Assembly: GCA_014360645.1 (NCBI GenBank)
Contig: JACIXD010000001.1
Location: forward strand, 1 to 64,000
Reading direction: 5' to 3'
Source of the DNA: Actinomycetota bacterium
Lineage (GTDB): Bacteria > Actinomycetota > Geothermincolia > Geothermincolales > RBG-13-55-18
DNA: 64,000 nucleotides
Below the pieces are notes generated by a model. That model had not been told where the DNA came from and did no database searches. It worked only from the letters and a program-made list of their open reading frames with translations. Positions 33,350 through 41,523 of this stretch are shown here, in pieces. The number at the start of each line of letters is the position of its first letter. Position 1 is the first letter of the stretch. The translations under genes were made by a program, and so were the position numbers.

Positions 33350-33781
33350 CTACTCCGTGACGTAGCATATCTCGCATTCACCCACCACGCCGTTCTTGCG
33401 CACCTCGCGCAGGCTAGCCCTGCGCCCCGCCACGCGGGATATGGAGAAAAGGCCGGTGGGGACGATGGGGCAGAGCGCCGGTTGGCCTTCCGCCTTCAGC
33501 AGCTCATTGCCGTGGCAGATATGGCAGCCCTTGACGGCGATGCTCAACTCCTCACCCTCTCCCCTGACCTCCGCTTCCTCGCAGAATCTCAGCTCGTTTT
33601 CGAGGTAGTCCTCCAGCGCGCGGTTGAACTCCTCGCCCTCCAGTCTGCCTCCGGCCCTGGCGCGGAACTCCTCCGCCCACTCCGAGCCGATCTTCGCCTT
33701 TACCTTCTCTACCTCTCCGGCGTTCGCCTTGACCACCGCGCGGTGGTACCTCTTGAAGAACTCGCGCTCCACCTCTCCCAT
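33350..33781 (-). CDS. cysteine-rich protein of unknown function
   Basis: 143 aa from ATG 33781 (GGAGGAG upstream; longer frames are shadows of the ferredoxin gene). The N-terminal half is helical and charged; the C-terminal half has GCHICHGNELL (Cys86, Cys89), ALCPIVP (Cys104) and GECEICYVTE (Cys136, Cys139). The pattern recalls the metal-binding end of V4R/hydrocarbon-binding domains or of ATC-hydrolase-like proteins, but I cannot assign either with confidence. It begins 14 bases after the ferredoxin gene, so it may receive electrons or a cluster from it. Confidence 0.7.
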   Translation of the reverse strand: MGEVEREFFKRYHRAVVKANAGEVEKVKAKIGSEWAEEFRARAGGRLEGEEFNRALEDYLENELRFCEEAEVRGEGEELSIAVKGCHICHGNELLKAEGQPALCPIVPTGLFSISRVAGRRASLREVRKNGVVGECEICYVTE

Positions 33782-33795
33782 TTCTCCTCCTTGTC

Positions 33796-34017
33796 TCATA
33801 CCATCTTCACGGCGCCGAGGTCGCATGCGTGCGAGCACTCTCCGCACAACCGGCATTTCTCGAAATCGATGGCCACGCGGCATGTCGCCCCGGATCCGTT
33901 CTCGCTCCTGATCACCTGGAAGGCACCGTGGCGGCAGAAGCGCGCCGCCTTGCATTCCTCGCAGCGTTCCGCCACGTCGCACCTCTCCACGTCGATCCAG
34001 GGCATCTTGCTCCTCAT
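33796..34017 (-). CDS. small ferredoxin-like iron-sulfur protein
   Basis: 73 aa from ATG 34017 (GAGGAGGTGG upstream). The C-terminal half has a textbook CxxCxxCxxxC (CRLCGECSHAC; Cys55, 58, 61, 65). The N-terminal half has Cys13, 19, 22, 28 with irregular spacing (RCDVAERCEECKAARFC), plus Cys46. One normal [4Fe-4S] cluster is certain in pattern; a second, atypical one is likely. It is first of a two-gene operon with the cysteine-rich gene and precedes no obvious oxidoreductase. Confidence 0.8.
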   Translation of the reverse strand: MRSKMPWIDVERCDVAERCEECKAARFCRHGAFQVIRSENGSGATCRVAIDFEKCRLCGECSHACDLGAVKMV

Positions 34018-34722
34018 GGCCACCTCCTCATATACCTATAGGGGTATGATAGCCCCCGGATGTCCCCTCCTCGATGATGTAGATCAATGGGGTCACATCT
34101 ATAGCTGTGTCATATGACATTATCTTCGATCTTCGATGCCATGGGGCCTCAGATCTTCGATGTCCGGCCGGGGATGACGGGTCATAACGGTCTCCGATCC
34201 TCCGCTTCATGCCGGGGCCGTGGATCAGGTATCCGGCGCCGGGGGGCGTGACCCGTGGACGGCGTCCTTTCCGAAATCCGGGGGGCCAAAAGGCTTCCCG
34301 CAGCGGAAAAAGCCATGCATCCCCGGTCTCCGGCGCCGGGGGGCGTGACCCGCGGACGGCGTCGGCGTGAGGTCCGGCGGCACCGAGGCTGTCCGGGTCG
34401 GCGCCGTCAAGGACGATGACGTGACCGTTCGGCAGGCGCCTGGGGGTGAGGTTTAGAGAAGCGGAACCCCCCATCCTTCCGAACCATGCGAGTTCGGAGG
34501 GGATACCGGGGTGAACCCCGTTTCGGAGAAGCGGCAGGAAGAGGTTTAAGGAGGGAGGAAATGTGGTAAAGTAGAGTCAGTGGCGCTGTTTTACAGCTCC
34601 CGGGGATAAGCGAGATTGCGGGGATCTCCGCGGCATAGGCAGAGATAGGCTTTTTCCGGGAGCTGTCCTTTTTGAGCCGCAGCCGCCGTCCGAGGGGCGG
34701 CAAGCAGCTGCGGCCCGAGCCG
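34018..34722. other. 700-base spacer with repeats and a long-range hairpin
   Basis: No supported gene. It holds a 35-bp near-exact direct repeat (34232-34266 and 34329-34363, one mismatch) and a potential structured element: ACAGCTCCCGG (34593-34603) pairs perfectly with CCGGGAGCTGT (34656-34666), enclosing 52 bases and followed by CCTTTTT on the plus strand. No plus-strand gene lies downstream for a leader to control, so the element may be a free-standing RNA or a terminator. Confidence 0.45.
34232..34363. repeat. 35-bp direct repeat, one mismatch
   Basis: 34232-34266 and 34329-34363 match at 34 of 35 positions (GCGCCGGGGGGCGTGACCCG core), separated by 62 bases. They lie in non-coding sequence. 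Confidence 0.85.
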
Positions 34723-35877
34723 TCACAGCGCCGCCCGCAGCACCTCCACCAGGTCCTCGAGCACGGTTTCGCGGGGGTTAGAGGAGCGCAGCCTGGTGTT
34801 GAGGAACGCCTCGGCGGCCACGCTCTCGACGCTCGTCTCCACCACCCCCGCTTCCTTGAGCCCGGAAGGGATGGGCAGCGCATCCACCAGCTCTCTCACC
34901 GCGTCGGCGGCCGCCTCAGCGGCACGGCGCGCCGGCACCCCGGACACCTCGAGCCCCAGGGCCGCCGCTAGTTCACGGTAGAGTTCCGGGCAGGAGGGGA
35001 GGTTGAAACGCATCACGTGCGGGAGGAGGATGGCGTTGGCGGTGCCGTGCGCCATCCCGCAGTGCGAGCCAAGGGCATGGGCGAGGGCATGGGCGAGCCC
35101 CAGGCCGGAGGCGGTAAAGGCCATGCCCGCCAGGAAAGAGCCCATGGAGAGATTGCGCCTCGCCTCCGCATCCGAGCCGTCGCAGCACGCTCTCTCCAGG
35201 TTGGAGAAGATGAGCTGCGCCGCCTTCAGCGCCAGGGCGCGCGTGGGCTCCCAGGCGCGTCGGGCCACGTAGGATTCCACGGCGTGGGTCAGCGCGTCCA
35301 TGCCCGTGGAGGCGGTGAGGCCCGGGGGCATGGAGTAGGTGAGCTCGGGATCTATGGCAGCGAGCATGGGGTAGAGGTGATGGCTGACGATGGACATCTT
35401 CTGGCGCCGCTTTCCGCCCGTGATCACCGCTATCGAGGTGACCTCGCTGCCGGTGCCCGCCGTGGTGGGGATACAGACAAGGGGACCGGGACGGCGGGGA
35501 ACGCGCCCCACCCCCTCCCAGGAGGCCGGGTCGCCGTCGTTGGTGAGCAGCGCGGCGATGATCTTAGCGGCGTCCATGGGGCTGCCGCCTCCCAGCCCGA
35601 TGACGAAATCGCAGCCCCGTTCCCTGGCGAAGGCGGCCCCGCGTTCCACGGTCTCGATGTCGGGGTCGGGCCTGACCTCGGAGAACCGGGAGAGGGCGAT
35701 CCCTTTCCCCTCCAGCGCCTCGCTCAAGAGGTCCACCGCCGGGCTACGCGAGGTAGGGCCTCCGCCGGTGACCAGCAGGGCGTGCTTTCCGAAGCTCTGC
35801 AGCGGGGAGGCAAGCTCCCTGACGCAGCCTTCCCCGAAGACCACCTGTACCGGAAAGCGGTAGATATTCGCCGTCAT
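34723..35877 (-). CDS. iron-containing alcohol dehydrogenase
   Basis: 384 aa from ATG 35877, where AGGGGGG lies six bases upstream; the earlier ATG at 35883 has no room for a site. Group III metal-dependent alcohol dehydrogenase: FVIGLGGGSPMDAAKI (nucleotide binding), CIPTTAGTGSEVT, then metal ligands in GMDALTHAVESYV and HALAHALGSHCGMAHGTANA. It oxidises or reduces a small alcohol/aldehyde with NAD(P). Substrate is not predictable; 1,3-propanediol, butanol or 4-hydroxybutyrate dehydrogenases all share this layout. It stands alone. Confidence 0.92.
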   Translation of the reverse strand: MTANIYRFPVQVVFGEGCVRELASPLQSFGKHALLVTGGGPTSRSPAVDLLSEALEGKGIALSRFSEVRPDPDIETVERGAAFARERGCDFVIGLGGGSPMDAAKIIAALLTNDGDPASWEGVGRVPRRPGPLVCIPTTAGTGSEVTSIAVITGGKRRQKMSIVSHHLYPMLAAIDPELTYSMPPGLTASTGMDALTHAVESYVARRAWEPTRALALKAAQLIFSNLERACCDGSDAEARRNLSMGSFLAGMAFTASGLGLAHALAHALGSHCGMAHGTANAILLPHVMRFNLPSCPELYRELAAALGLEVSGVPARRAAEAAADAVRELVDALPIPSGLKEAGVVETSVESVAAEAFLNTRLRSSNPRETVLEDLVEVLRAAL

Positions 35878-36251
35878 CTCCATCCCCCCTGGAACAGTCG
35901 GGTTTTTTATCGACCCGAGGGCGGGAGAAGTTTAACCGCGCCCCTTCGCTGGTGCGGGGACGCCGGTCCTGGCATACCCCCTTCCCCCCGGCATCCGGAG
36001 GGAACGGCGCCATGCGCGCCGGGTTCCCCGCGCAAGCGCCCCGAGAACGCCTTTGTAAGCATGCGTCAGGCCGGGTGCGGGAAGGGCGGCGGCGCGGAGC
36101 CCTCGAATAATCTATCCAGGGAAAGAAGCATGCGGAAAAGCCCGGAGTTGATTGCGCGACGACCGGGATCACCTGGGGGATGACGGTGCAGCATCCCCTG
36201 GTGCGGTCGGAGCGGGTCCGGAGAAAGGTGACCGAAAGGAGGAGGATTTCC
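35878..36251. other. divergent spacer between alcohol dehydrogenase and kinase genes
   Basis: About 370 bases. The last 72 are an in-frame extension of the kinase from an ATG at 36180 that I consider untranslated. No promoter elements were recognised. Confidence 0.3.
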
Positions 36252-38720
36252 TTGGAGGCCAGGGAAGGAGGAGTGGGCCTCAACGCGTCTTTCCTCCTCG
36301 ACGGGGAGGACAGGATCCTCGAGGGCAACCGGGATGCCGAGGTGTTCTTAGAAAAACCCCTGGAAGAGGTGCGCAAGGTCCCCCTCCAGAAGGCCAACCC
36401 CGCCCTTTACGGCGCCCTGAAGGAGCTCCTCGCCAAGACCAGGCGCGGGCGCGGGGTCGAGGATTACGCCATGGCCTACAAAGTGGGGAAGCGGCTCCTC
36501 CGCCTGGAGATCGACATGTCCCCCTATCCCCTAGAGGCCTTGGGAGAGACGGGGATCCTGGTGAGCATGAGGAGCGCCGGTCTCCGCCCGCTGCCGGCTC
36601 GGCGGGCGGCGGAGGAGCCCCCGCCCGGAGAGGAGGCGGAAGCCCATGAGCCCGCGGACCTGAAGGGGTTCCTGGACTCTCTGGTGGAGCCGGCTTTCAT
36701 CCTCGACCTGGACGCCAATTTCTCCTACGTCAACCCGGCGATGAGCCGGGCGCTGGGGCGGGAGCGGGAGGATCTAGAGGGGCGCCCCCTGTCCTTCTTC
36801 CTGCGCAGCGAGGAGGCCAAGAGGTCCCTGGGCCGCCTGGTGGAGGCGGTCCACAAGGCCCCGTGGAGGGGGGAGCTGGAATTCTCGCGCCGGGACGGCG
36901 GTGCCGCCTGCATCGCGGTCACGGTGAGCGAGATCAAGGGCAAAGGCGGCAGGAAGAAGGCCCTGCTCTGTCTGGGCCGGGAAAACACCACCGAGTGCCG
37001 GCTGCGCCGCGAGAGAGAGGAGGAACTGCGCAGGGTGTGGAGCATGCTGGAGCGGGTGGGAGTCGCCGTGGCCAGCTTCACCCCGGACCTGCGCGTGACC
37101 ATGCTCTCCCGCTCCGCGGAGGAGCTTCTCGGTACCAGCAGCGACCGGGCGGTGGGAGCCCCTCTCCCCGAGGTCCTCCCCCCGGGGATGGCGGAGAGGA
37201 TAGCCCCCCTCCTGGAGAGGGCGGTCAGGGGCGAGGAGCTGGAGGATGAAAGGGTGGAGGCGGGCGTCGCCGGGGAAAAAGGGTTCTTTTACTTCAGCGT
37301 GCGCTCGGCCTACGCCGCCAACGGTGTGACCCGGGAGTACCTGGCCGTTTTTCGCACGCCGGGGCGAGAGGTCTCGCAGGCGGAGGAGGCCGCGACCCTG
37401 CGGGAGGCCGCGTCGCGCGCCGCAGCCATCCTGGAAACGGCCGTCGCCAGCCGGGACGAGGAGGATTTCCTGCGCGGATGCCTGGAGAGGTTGCGGGACG
37501 AGTTCGCCTGCGAGGCGGCGGCAGCCTTCGCGGTGGAGCGGGGGCAGGCCCTGCTCCGCGGCTCCCTGGGCCTGGAGGAAGGGGAGGCGGAGGCGCTGGA
37601 GGCTTTGCGCCTACGGCCCGGCCACGCGCGGCGGTGCGCGGTCATCGACGTCCTGAAGGTGGAGATACACGGGGGCATACCCAGGAGGGGCTGGGATGAG
37701 GTGCATTCCCTCATCGAGAAAGCGGATACGCTGCTGCCCCTGCTCAGGGAGAGGAGATGGAAGAATATGGTGATTATTCCCCTGCGCGTGGAGGGCGGGA
37801 CGGCGGGGTCGCTGGTCCTGGCGGACTGCGAGGCGGACAGGCTGGACCTCGCCGGCACGCTCGCCCTGGCGGCGGTGGGGGATGCGGCGGCCTCCGCCCT
37901 GGCGGCGCTGAGAAGACGGCCGCCTGCCGTGGAGGAATGCGGCGGTGCGCGAGGGGGCGTCGAGGATGACGGCGGCGGGGAACGCCGGAGTGAGGGCCCG
38001 CCGCAACGCGGCATCATGCCGGTGATCACCCGCAAGGCGAGGGAAGGCGGGGGCGCGGCGCTGGAGGTCGCGGACGTGGAGGCGGCGGGCGGGTATCTTT
38101 CCGCGCGCGACGCCGATCCGGCGGCGTGCGTGCGCGCCGGGCACCAGGAGCACGATCACGACTACTTCGAGATAGCACGGGAGGCGAAGGGTAAGGAAGA
38201 CGCGGACAACCTGGTGCTCTTCGCGGAGCATGCCGGGGAGCGAGCGGTCCCTTCCGCGCGGGGCATAGACCTCGGGGAGCTGCTCTGGGAGCTGAAGGAA
38301 TATTATGCCAGGAGACTCCCGCGGGGGGAGATCTTCCTCGAGTTGGAGGAGGACCTCCCGCGCCTGCACTGCGACCGCCGGATGCTGCGCGAGTCGCTCG
38401 ACCACCTTCTGGACAACGCCTTCCGGCATTCCCCGCCCGGTGCTCCGGTGGTCCTGGGGGCGGAGCGCTGGGGCGACGAGGTGCTCCTGCGGGTGGAGGA
38501 CCAGGGTCCCGGCATACCCGCCGAGGTGGCGGAGGAGGTCATGAGCGGAGAACCCGGACGCGGTACCGGGAACGGGAAAGAGTGCATGGGCGGCCTCTAT
38601 CTCTGCCGCAGGTACGTGTCCTCCATGGGCGGGACGCTCTCCATCAAGGGGAGGCCGGGGGAGGGGACCACGGTCTTCATGAGGCTCCGGGTGCTGCCCT
38701 TCGTGGGGGAGGGGACATGA
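36252..38720 (+). CDS. PAS/GAF sensor protein with histidine-kinase ATPase domain but no clear phosphoacceptor box
   Basis: 822 aa from the TTG at 36252, chosen because AAAGGAGGAGG precedes it; ATG 36180 is the alternative. PAS-like domains lie near residues 10-110, 150-260 (EPAFILDLDANFSYVNPAMS) and 275-375 (VAVASFTPDLRVTMLSRSAEELL). A GAF-like segment spans about 405-585. A HATPase domain closes the protein: N box RESLDHLLDNAFRHSP, G1 VEDQGPGIP, G2 GLYLCRRYVSSMGG. No HisKA box (SHExRTPL) is seen; a His-rich stretch GHQEHDHDYFE occupies the place. No membrane segment, so it senses a cytoplasmic signal. It overlaps the next gene by ATGA. Confidence 0.82.
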   Translation: MEAREGGVGLNASFLLDGEDRILEGNRDAEVFLEKPLEEVRKVPLQKANPALYGALKELLAKTRRGRGVEDYAMAYKVGKRLLRLEIDMSPYPLEALGETGILVSMRSAGLRPLPARRAAEEPPPGEEAEAHEPADLKGFLDSLVEPAFILDLDANFSYVNPAMSRALGREREDLEGRPLSFFLRSEEAKRSLGRLVEAVHKAPWRGELEFSRRDGGAACIAVTVSEIKGKGGRKKALLCLGRENTTECRLRREREEELRRVWSMLERVGVAVASFTPDLRVTMLSRSAEELLGTSSDRAVGAPLPEVLPPGMAERIAPLLERAVRGEELEDERVEAGVAGEKGFFYFSVRSAYAANGVTREYLAVFRTPGREVSQAEEAATLREAASRAAAILETAVASRDEEDFLRGCLERLRDEFACEAAAAFAVERGQALLRGSLGLEEGEAEALEALRLRPGHARRCAVIDVLKVEIHGGIPRRGWDEVHSLIEKADTLLPLLRERRWKNMVIIPLRVEGGTAGSLVLADCEADRLDLAGTLALAAVGDAAASALAALRRRPPAVEECGGARGGVEDDGGGERRSEGPPQRGIMPVITRKAREGGGAALEVADVEAAGGYLSARDADPAACVRAGHQEHDHDYFEIAREAKGKEDADNLVLFAEHAGERAVPSARGIDLGELLWELKEYYARRLPRGEIFLELEEDLPRLHCDRRMLRESLDHLLDNAFRHSPPGAPVVLGAERWGDEVLLRVEDQGPGIPAEVAEEVMSGEPGRGTGNGKECMGGLYLCRRYVSSMGGTLSIKGRPGEGTTVFMRLRVLPFVGEGT

Positions 38721-39385
38721 TCCCGGAGGTGAGGGTGCTCGCGGTCTGCGGAAGCCCGGTGCACGGCGGCAACGTCGAAGCCCTGCTGGAGCGGGTCCTG
38801 GAGAGCCTGGATGGCTCGCCGGGGGTGAGCCATGAGCTGGTCTCCCTGGCGCGCTACGAGGTGGAGGACTGCCGGCACTGCAACTGGTGCCTGCGCAGGC
38901 AGTCGGAGGGGAAGAGATGCGCGGTGGAGGACGGCATGGCGGAGCTCTATCCCCGAGTCGAGGAAGCGGACGCCCTCATCCTCGCCACCCCGGTCTATTT
39001 CGGCCGGCTCTCCGGTTACCTGGCCGCCTTCATCGACCGCATGCGCCCCTACGTGCACGGCAACGAGAGCGCCGGCATGCTGCGGAACAAGGTGGGGGGC
39101 TCGGTGGCCGTGGCCTGGTTCCGTATGGCGGGGCTGGAGATGGCGCTGCTCACCATCAACCAGTTCTTCCACGCCGTGAACATGGTGGTGGCCGCCCCGG
39201 ATCTCGGGCTGCAGGGCGGCTCCGCCTACTCGTCCCTGGGCGGCACGGGCGGGAGGGAGGGCGACGACAGACTGCTGGTGCTGAAGGACGAGCTGGGAGT
39301 GGCCAGCGCCGCCTCCACCGTGGCGCGCGCCGTGGAGCTGGCTCGCCTCATCAAGGCCGGGACCCGGGCCATGGAGAGCTCCTGA
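38717..39385 (+). CDS. iron-sulfur flavoprotein (NADPH-dependent FMN reductase fold)
   Basis: 222 aa from ATG 38717, overlapping the kinase stop (ATGA). Flavodoxin-like: VLAVCGSPVHGGNVEALLE binds FMN phosphate, and ALILATPVYFGRLSGYLAAF binds the flavin ring. The compact cysteine motif DCRHCNWCLRRQSEGKRC is that of the archaeal-type Isf proteins, which hold a [4Fe-4S] cluster beside FMN and reduce O2 or H2O2 or pass electrons from ferredoxin. Translational coupling to a soluble PAS/GAF kinase suggests a redox-sensing pair. Confidence 0.88.
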   Translation: MIPEVRVLAVCGSPVHGGNVEALLERVLESLDGSPGVSHELVSLARYEVEDCRHCNWCLRRQSEGKRCAVEDGMAELYPRVEEADALILATPVYFGRLSGYLAAFIDRMRPYVHGNESAGMLRNKVGGSVAVAWFRMAGLEMALLTINQFFHAVNMVVAAPDLGLQGGSAYSSLGGTGGREGDDRLLVLKDELGVASAASTVARAVELARLIKAGTRAMESS

Positions 39386-39723
39386 GGGGCGTGCGGGCGG
39401 AGCTCGGCCCTGTGTATATACCGGAACCGGCCGGTCTTTCCGCGGCTACCCTTCGCGGCTACCCTTTCTGGTGCCGTGCGGGTTTGCGGGGGTAATACGT
39501 AGCCCCGGGAGCATGCTGGGCGCTTACGCGACGCTTTCCTGGGACATATGGAATATACTGGAAGGAACGGAATGTGCCTCCCCCGCGGGTTTCGTGACGG
39601 AGCAGCACCGGCCGCAGGCGGCCGTCCCGCCCCCTTGTCGCTACGGCGCTGAGGACCACGGGGCGCCGGATGAAAGGGTCGCGTAAAAGGAAGAAGAGCG
39701 ACCCCGAAGAGAGGCGGCTCGGC
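39386..39723. other. convergent spacer
   Basis: About 340 bases between the flavoprotein and the Dph6-like gene. A 13-base unit (CGCGGCTACCCTT) is repeated in tandem at about 39439-39465. No gene supported. Confidence 0.35.
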
Positions 39724-40371
39724 TCAGGCGGGGCGCAGCTCCAGCCACAGGTAGCCGTTGTGTTCCGTCGTCACCCCGGCATGGAATCCCACGGGATGGC
39801 TGAAAAGAGGGCCATCATAGACGAAGGTATGGAGCTCTCCCGCCTCGCCGGAGGGATCGATGCCCGCTTCCTCCAGCTCGTCGATGCAGCGCCGGTCGAA
39901 GTCCCTGCCCAGCCATTCCTCCCCCAGCAGGTCTTTCCTCACCGAGATGACCACGGCCCTGAAGCCGAGATCGGCGAACTCGCGCGCAAGCCCGGCCCGG
40001 TCGCCTTCCCACAGGGGGAGGATGGGGGTGATTCCCAGCTCACCGCACACCCTTTCCACCCAGTCGCGGTGCTCCTGTAGATCGATGTCCCCGAAGACCC
40101 CCGCCTCGATGCCCGTGCCCCTGAGCCTCGATATCTCCTCTTTGAACGCCGCTTCATAGCCCTCCCAGGTCGCGCTCCCGAAATGGATGGGGAGCCCCAG
40201 GGCCTCGGCTTGGCGTTCCAGGATTATGCGCGAGGTGCCGTGCGAGCGGCAGAAAGAGCCGCTCTCGTGGAGCATGGTGAAGAGCGCCCTCACCACATGG
40301 CCTTCCCGCAGCGAGCGGTAAAGGGCGTGGCAGGAGTCCTTGCCTCCGCTCCAGGATGAAAAGGCGTTCAT
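39724..40371 (-). CDS. Dph6-like PP-loop ATPase (diphthine-ammonia ligase family)
   Basis: 215 aa from the ATG at 40371, with GGGAGGGAG upstream; further in-frame ATGs have weaker sites. The PP-loop SSWSGGKDSCHALYRS lies at the N-terminus, followed by GVFGDIDLQEHRDWVERVC, PILPLWEGDR and ISVRKDLLGEEWLGRDFD, the archaeal MJ0570/Dph6 layout. In eukaryotes and archaea Dph6 amidates diphthine on EF-2. Bacteria lack diphthamide, so this homologue must amidate or adenylate something else. It lacks the C-terminal RidA-like domains of the eukaryotic protein. No neighbour indicates the substrate. Confidence 0.85.
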   Translation of the reverse strand: MNAFSSWSGGKDSCHALYRSLREGHVVRALFTMLHESGSFCRSHGTSRIILERQAEALGLPIHFGSATWEGYEAAFKEEISRLRGTGIEAGVFGDIDLQEHRDWVERVCGELGITPILPLWEGDRAGLAREFADLGFRAVVISVRKDLLGEEWLGRDFDRRCIDELEEAGIDPSGEAGELHTFVYDGPLFSHPVGFHAGVTTEHNGYLWLELRPA

Positions 40372-40648
40372 GTACGTCGATCTCCCTCCCTTCATTATCG
40401 ATACAGACCCCATCGCAAGGGACTTCCATCATCTGCCGCTCGAGACCCCCGGTCTCCTTTCCTCCATCACCGACATGCGCTCACAGGCAGGGACTTCCTT
40501 CGCTCAACCCTAGAGGCCCCCGGTCTCCTTCCCTGGTCATCGATACCGAGACCCGCGAGGGCGGCGCGGCGAGCTGCTCGCAGTGCGATTCTACTCCCCG
40601 GCCGGTCGCGTTGTACACCGGCGGCGCAAAGGCCGGCGCGAGGCGGAC
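40372..40648. other. divergent spacer upstream of the TetR promoter
   Basis: About 280 bases. Two similar short hairpin-forming stretches (GAGACCCCCGGTCTC near 40442, GAGGCCCCCGGTCTCC near 40512) occur 70 bases apart. No gene supported. Confidence 0.35.
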
Positions 40649-40696
40649 TTGACGGGGTAAGGCTCGAGTGGTAGTTTAAGACTGACCGGTTGGTCT
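40649..40696 (+). promoter_or_regulatory. TetR-gene promoter with overlapping palindromic operator
   Basis: TTGACG (40649-40654), a 17-base spacer and TAGTTT (40672-40677) form a promoter. Starting two bases later is an 18-base imperfect palindrome, AGACTGACC-GGTTGGTCT (40679-40696), matching in 14 of 18 positions, the shape and place of a TetR-family operator at the +1 site. It implies autorepression, lifted by a ligand. Confidence 0.65.
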
Positions 40697-40712
40697 AAGG
40701 GAGGAAAAGGAG

Positions 40713-41375
40713 ATGGCCAGGACCCTGGGGCTGAGGAAAAACCCCGTCAAGGACGAGAGGGAACAGGCCTTCAAGCAGGCGGCCCTCAGGCTCTTCTCCA
40801 CCAGGGGCTACCACAAGACCACCATGCAGGAGATCGCCCTCGAGGCGGGCTTCGGAAAGGGCACCCTCTACTGGTACTGGAGATCCAAGGAGGAGCTCTA
40901 TTTCGCCCTTGTGCAGGAGTCCCACGACCATTTCGTGGGCCTGGTGAGGCAGGCCGCGGACATGGAGGGGACCGCCATGGAAAAGCTTGCCTGGCTGGGC
41001 AGGGAGACGGCGGAACTCCACTACAGGGAACGCGATTACACCAAGCTCTCCTGGAAGATGAGGGCGGAGGAGCTGGAGACGTTCTCGCCGGAGTACGTGG
41101 AGAGGATGCGCGCGAACAACGCCCAGACCAAGCGGGAGCTGCAGAGGATCATCGAACAGGGCATCGAGGAGGGGGTCCTGCCCCCGGTCGATCCCTATTA
41201 CCTGGCCTGCATGCTGCTGGGACTGGTCGAGGGCATGGAGATCCAGTGGCTGGAGGAACCCGATTCATTCGACCTGCGCGAGGCCATGGAGATGGTGCTC
41301 TCGCTGGGCGCGAGGGCGCAGCCCTTCCTCAAGGAGATGTACGTTGGGGATGAGGCGGTAAGGGACGGGCGCTAA
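40713..41375 (+). CDS. TetR-family transcriptional regulator
   Basis: 220 aa. The DNA-binding domain is residues 15-62: FKQAALRLFSTRGYHKTTMQ and IALEAGFGKGTLYWYWRSKEE are a classic TetR helix-turn-helix. The remaining 150 residues form the helical ligand-binding and dimerisation domain (TetR_C type near YLACMLLGLVEGMEIQW). Its own promoter carries a palindromic operator. The next three genes on the same strand (oxidoreductase, kinase, RuBisCO-like protein) are the likely regulon, although no second operator copy was seen before them. Confidence 0.92.
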   Translation: MARTLGLRKNPVKDEREQAFKQAALRLFSTRGYHKTTMQEIALEAGFGKGTLYWYWRSKEELYFALVQESHDHFVGLVRQAADMEGTAMEKLAWLGRETAELHYRERDYTKLSWKMRAEELETFSPEYVERMRANNAQTKRELQRIIEQGIEEGVLPPVDPYYLACMLLGLVEGMEIQWLEEPDSFDLREAMEMVLSLGARAQPFLKEMYVGDEAVRDGR

Positions 41376-41523
41376 GGGATGAGACGGCAGGGTCACGAGG
41401 CGGCGGCCGTGGCGCGGTCTTCCGGCGTGGGGGAACGCCTCGCGGCGGGAAAGGGGACGAGGCGGGCAAGGAGACCTTTCATCTATCGGGCATTCCGTAT
41501 CGGCGATGGACAGGAGGTAAGAG

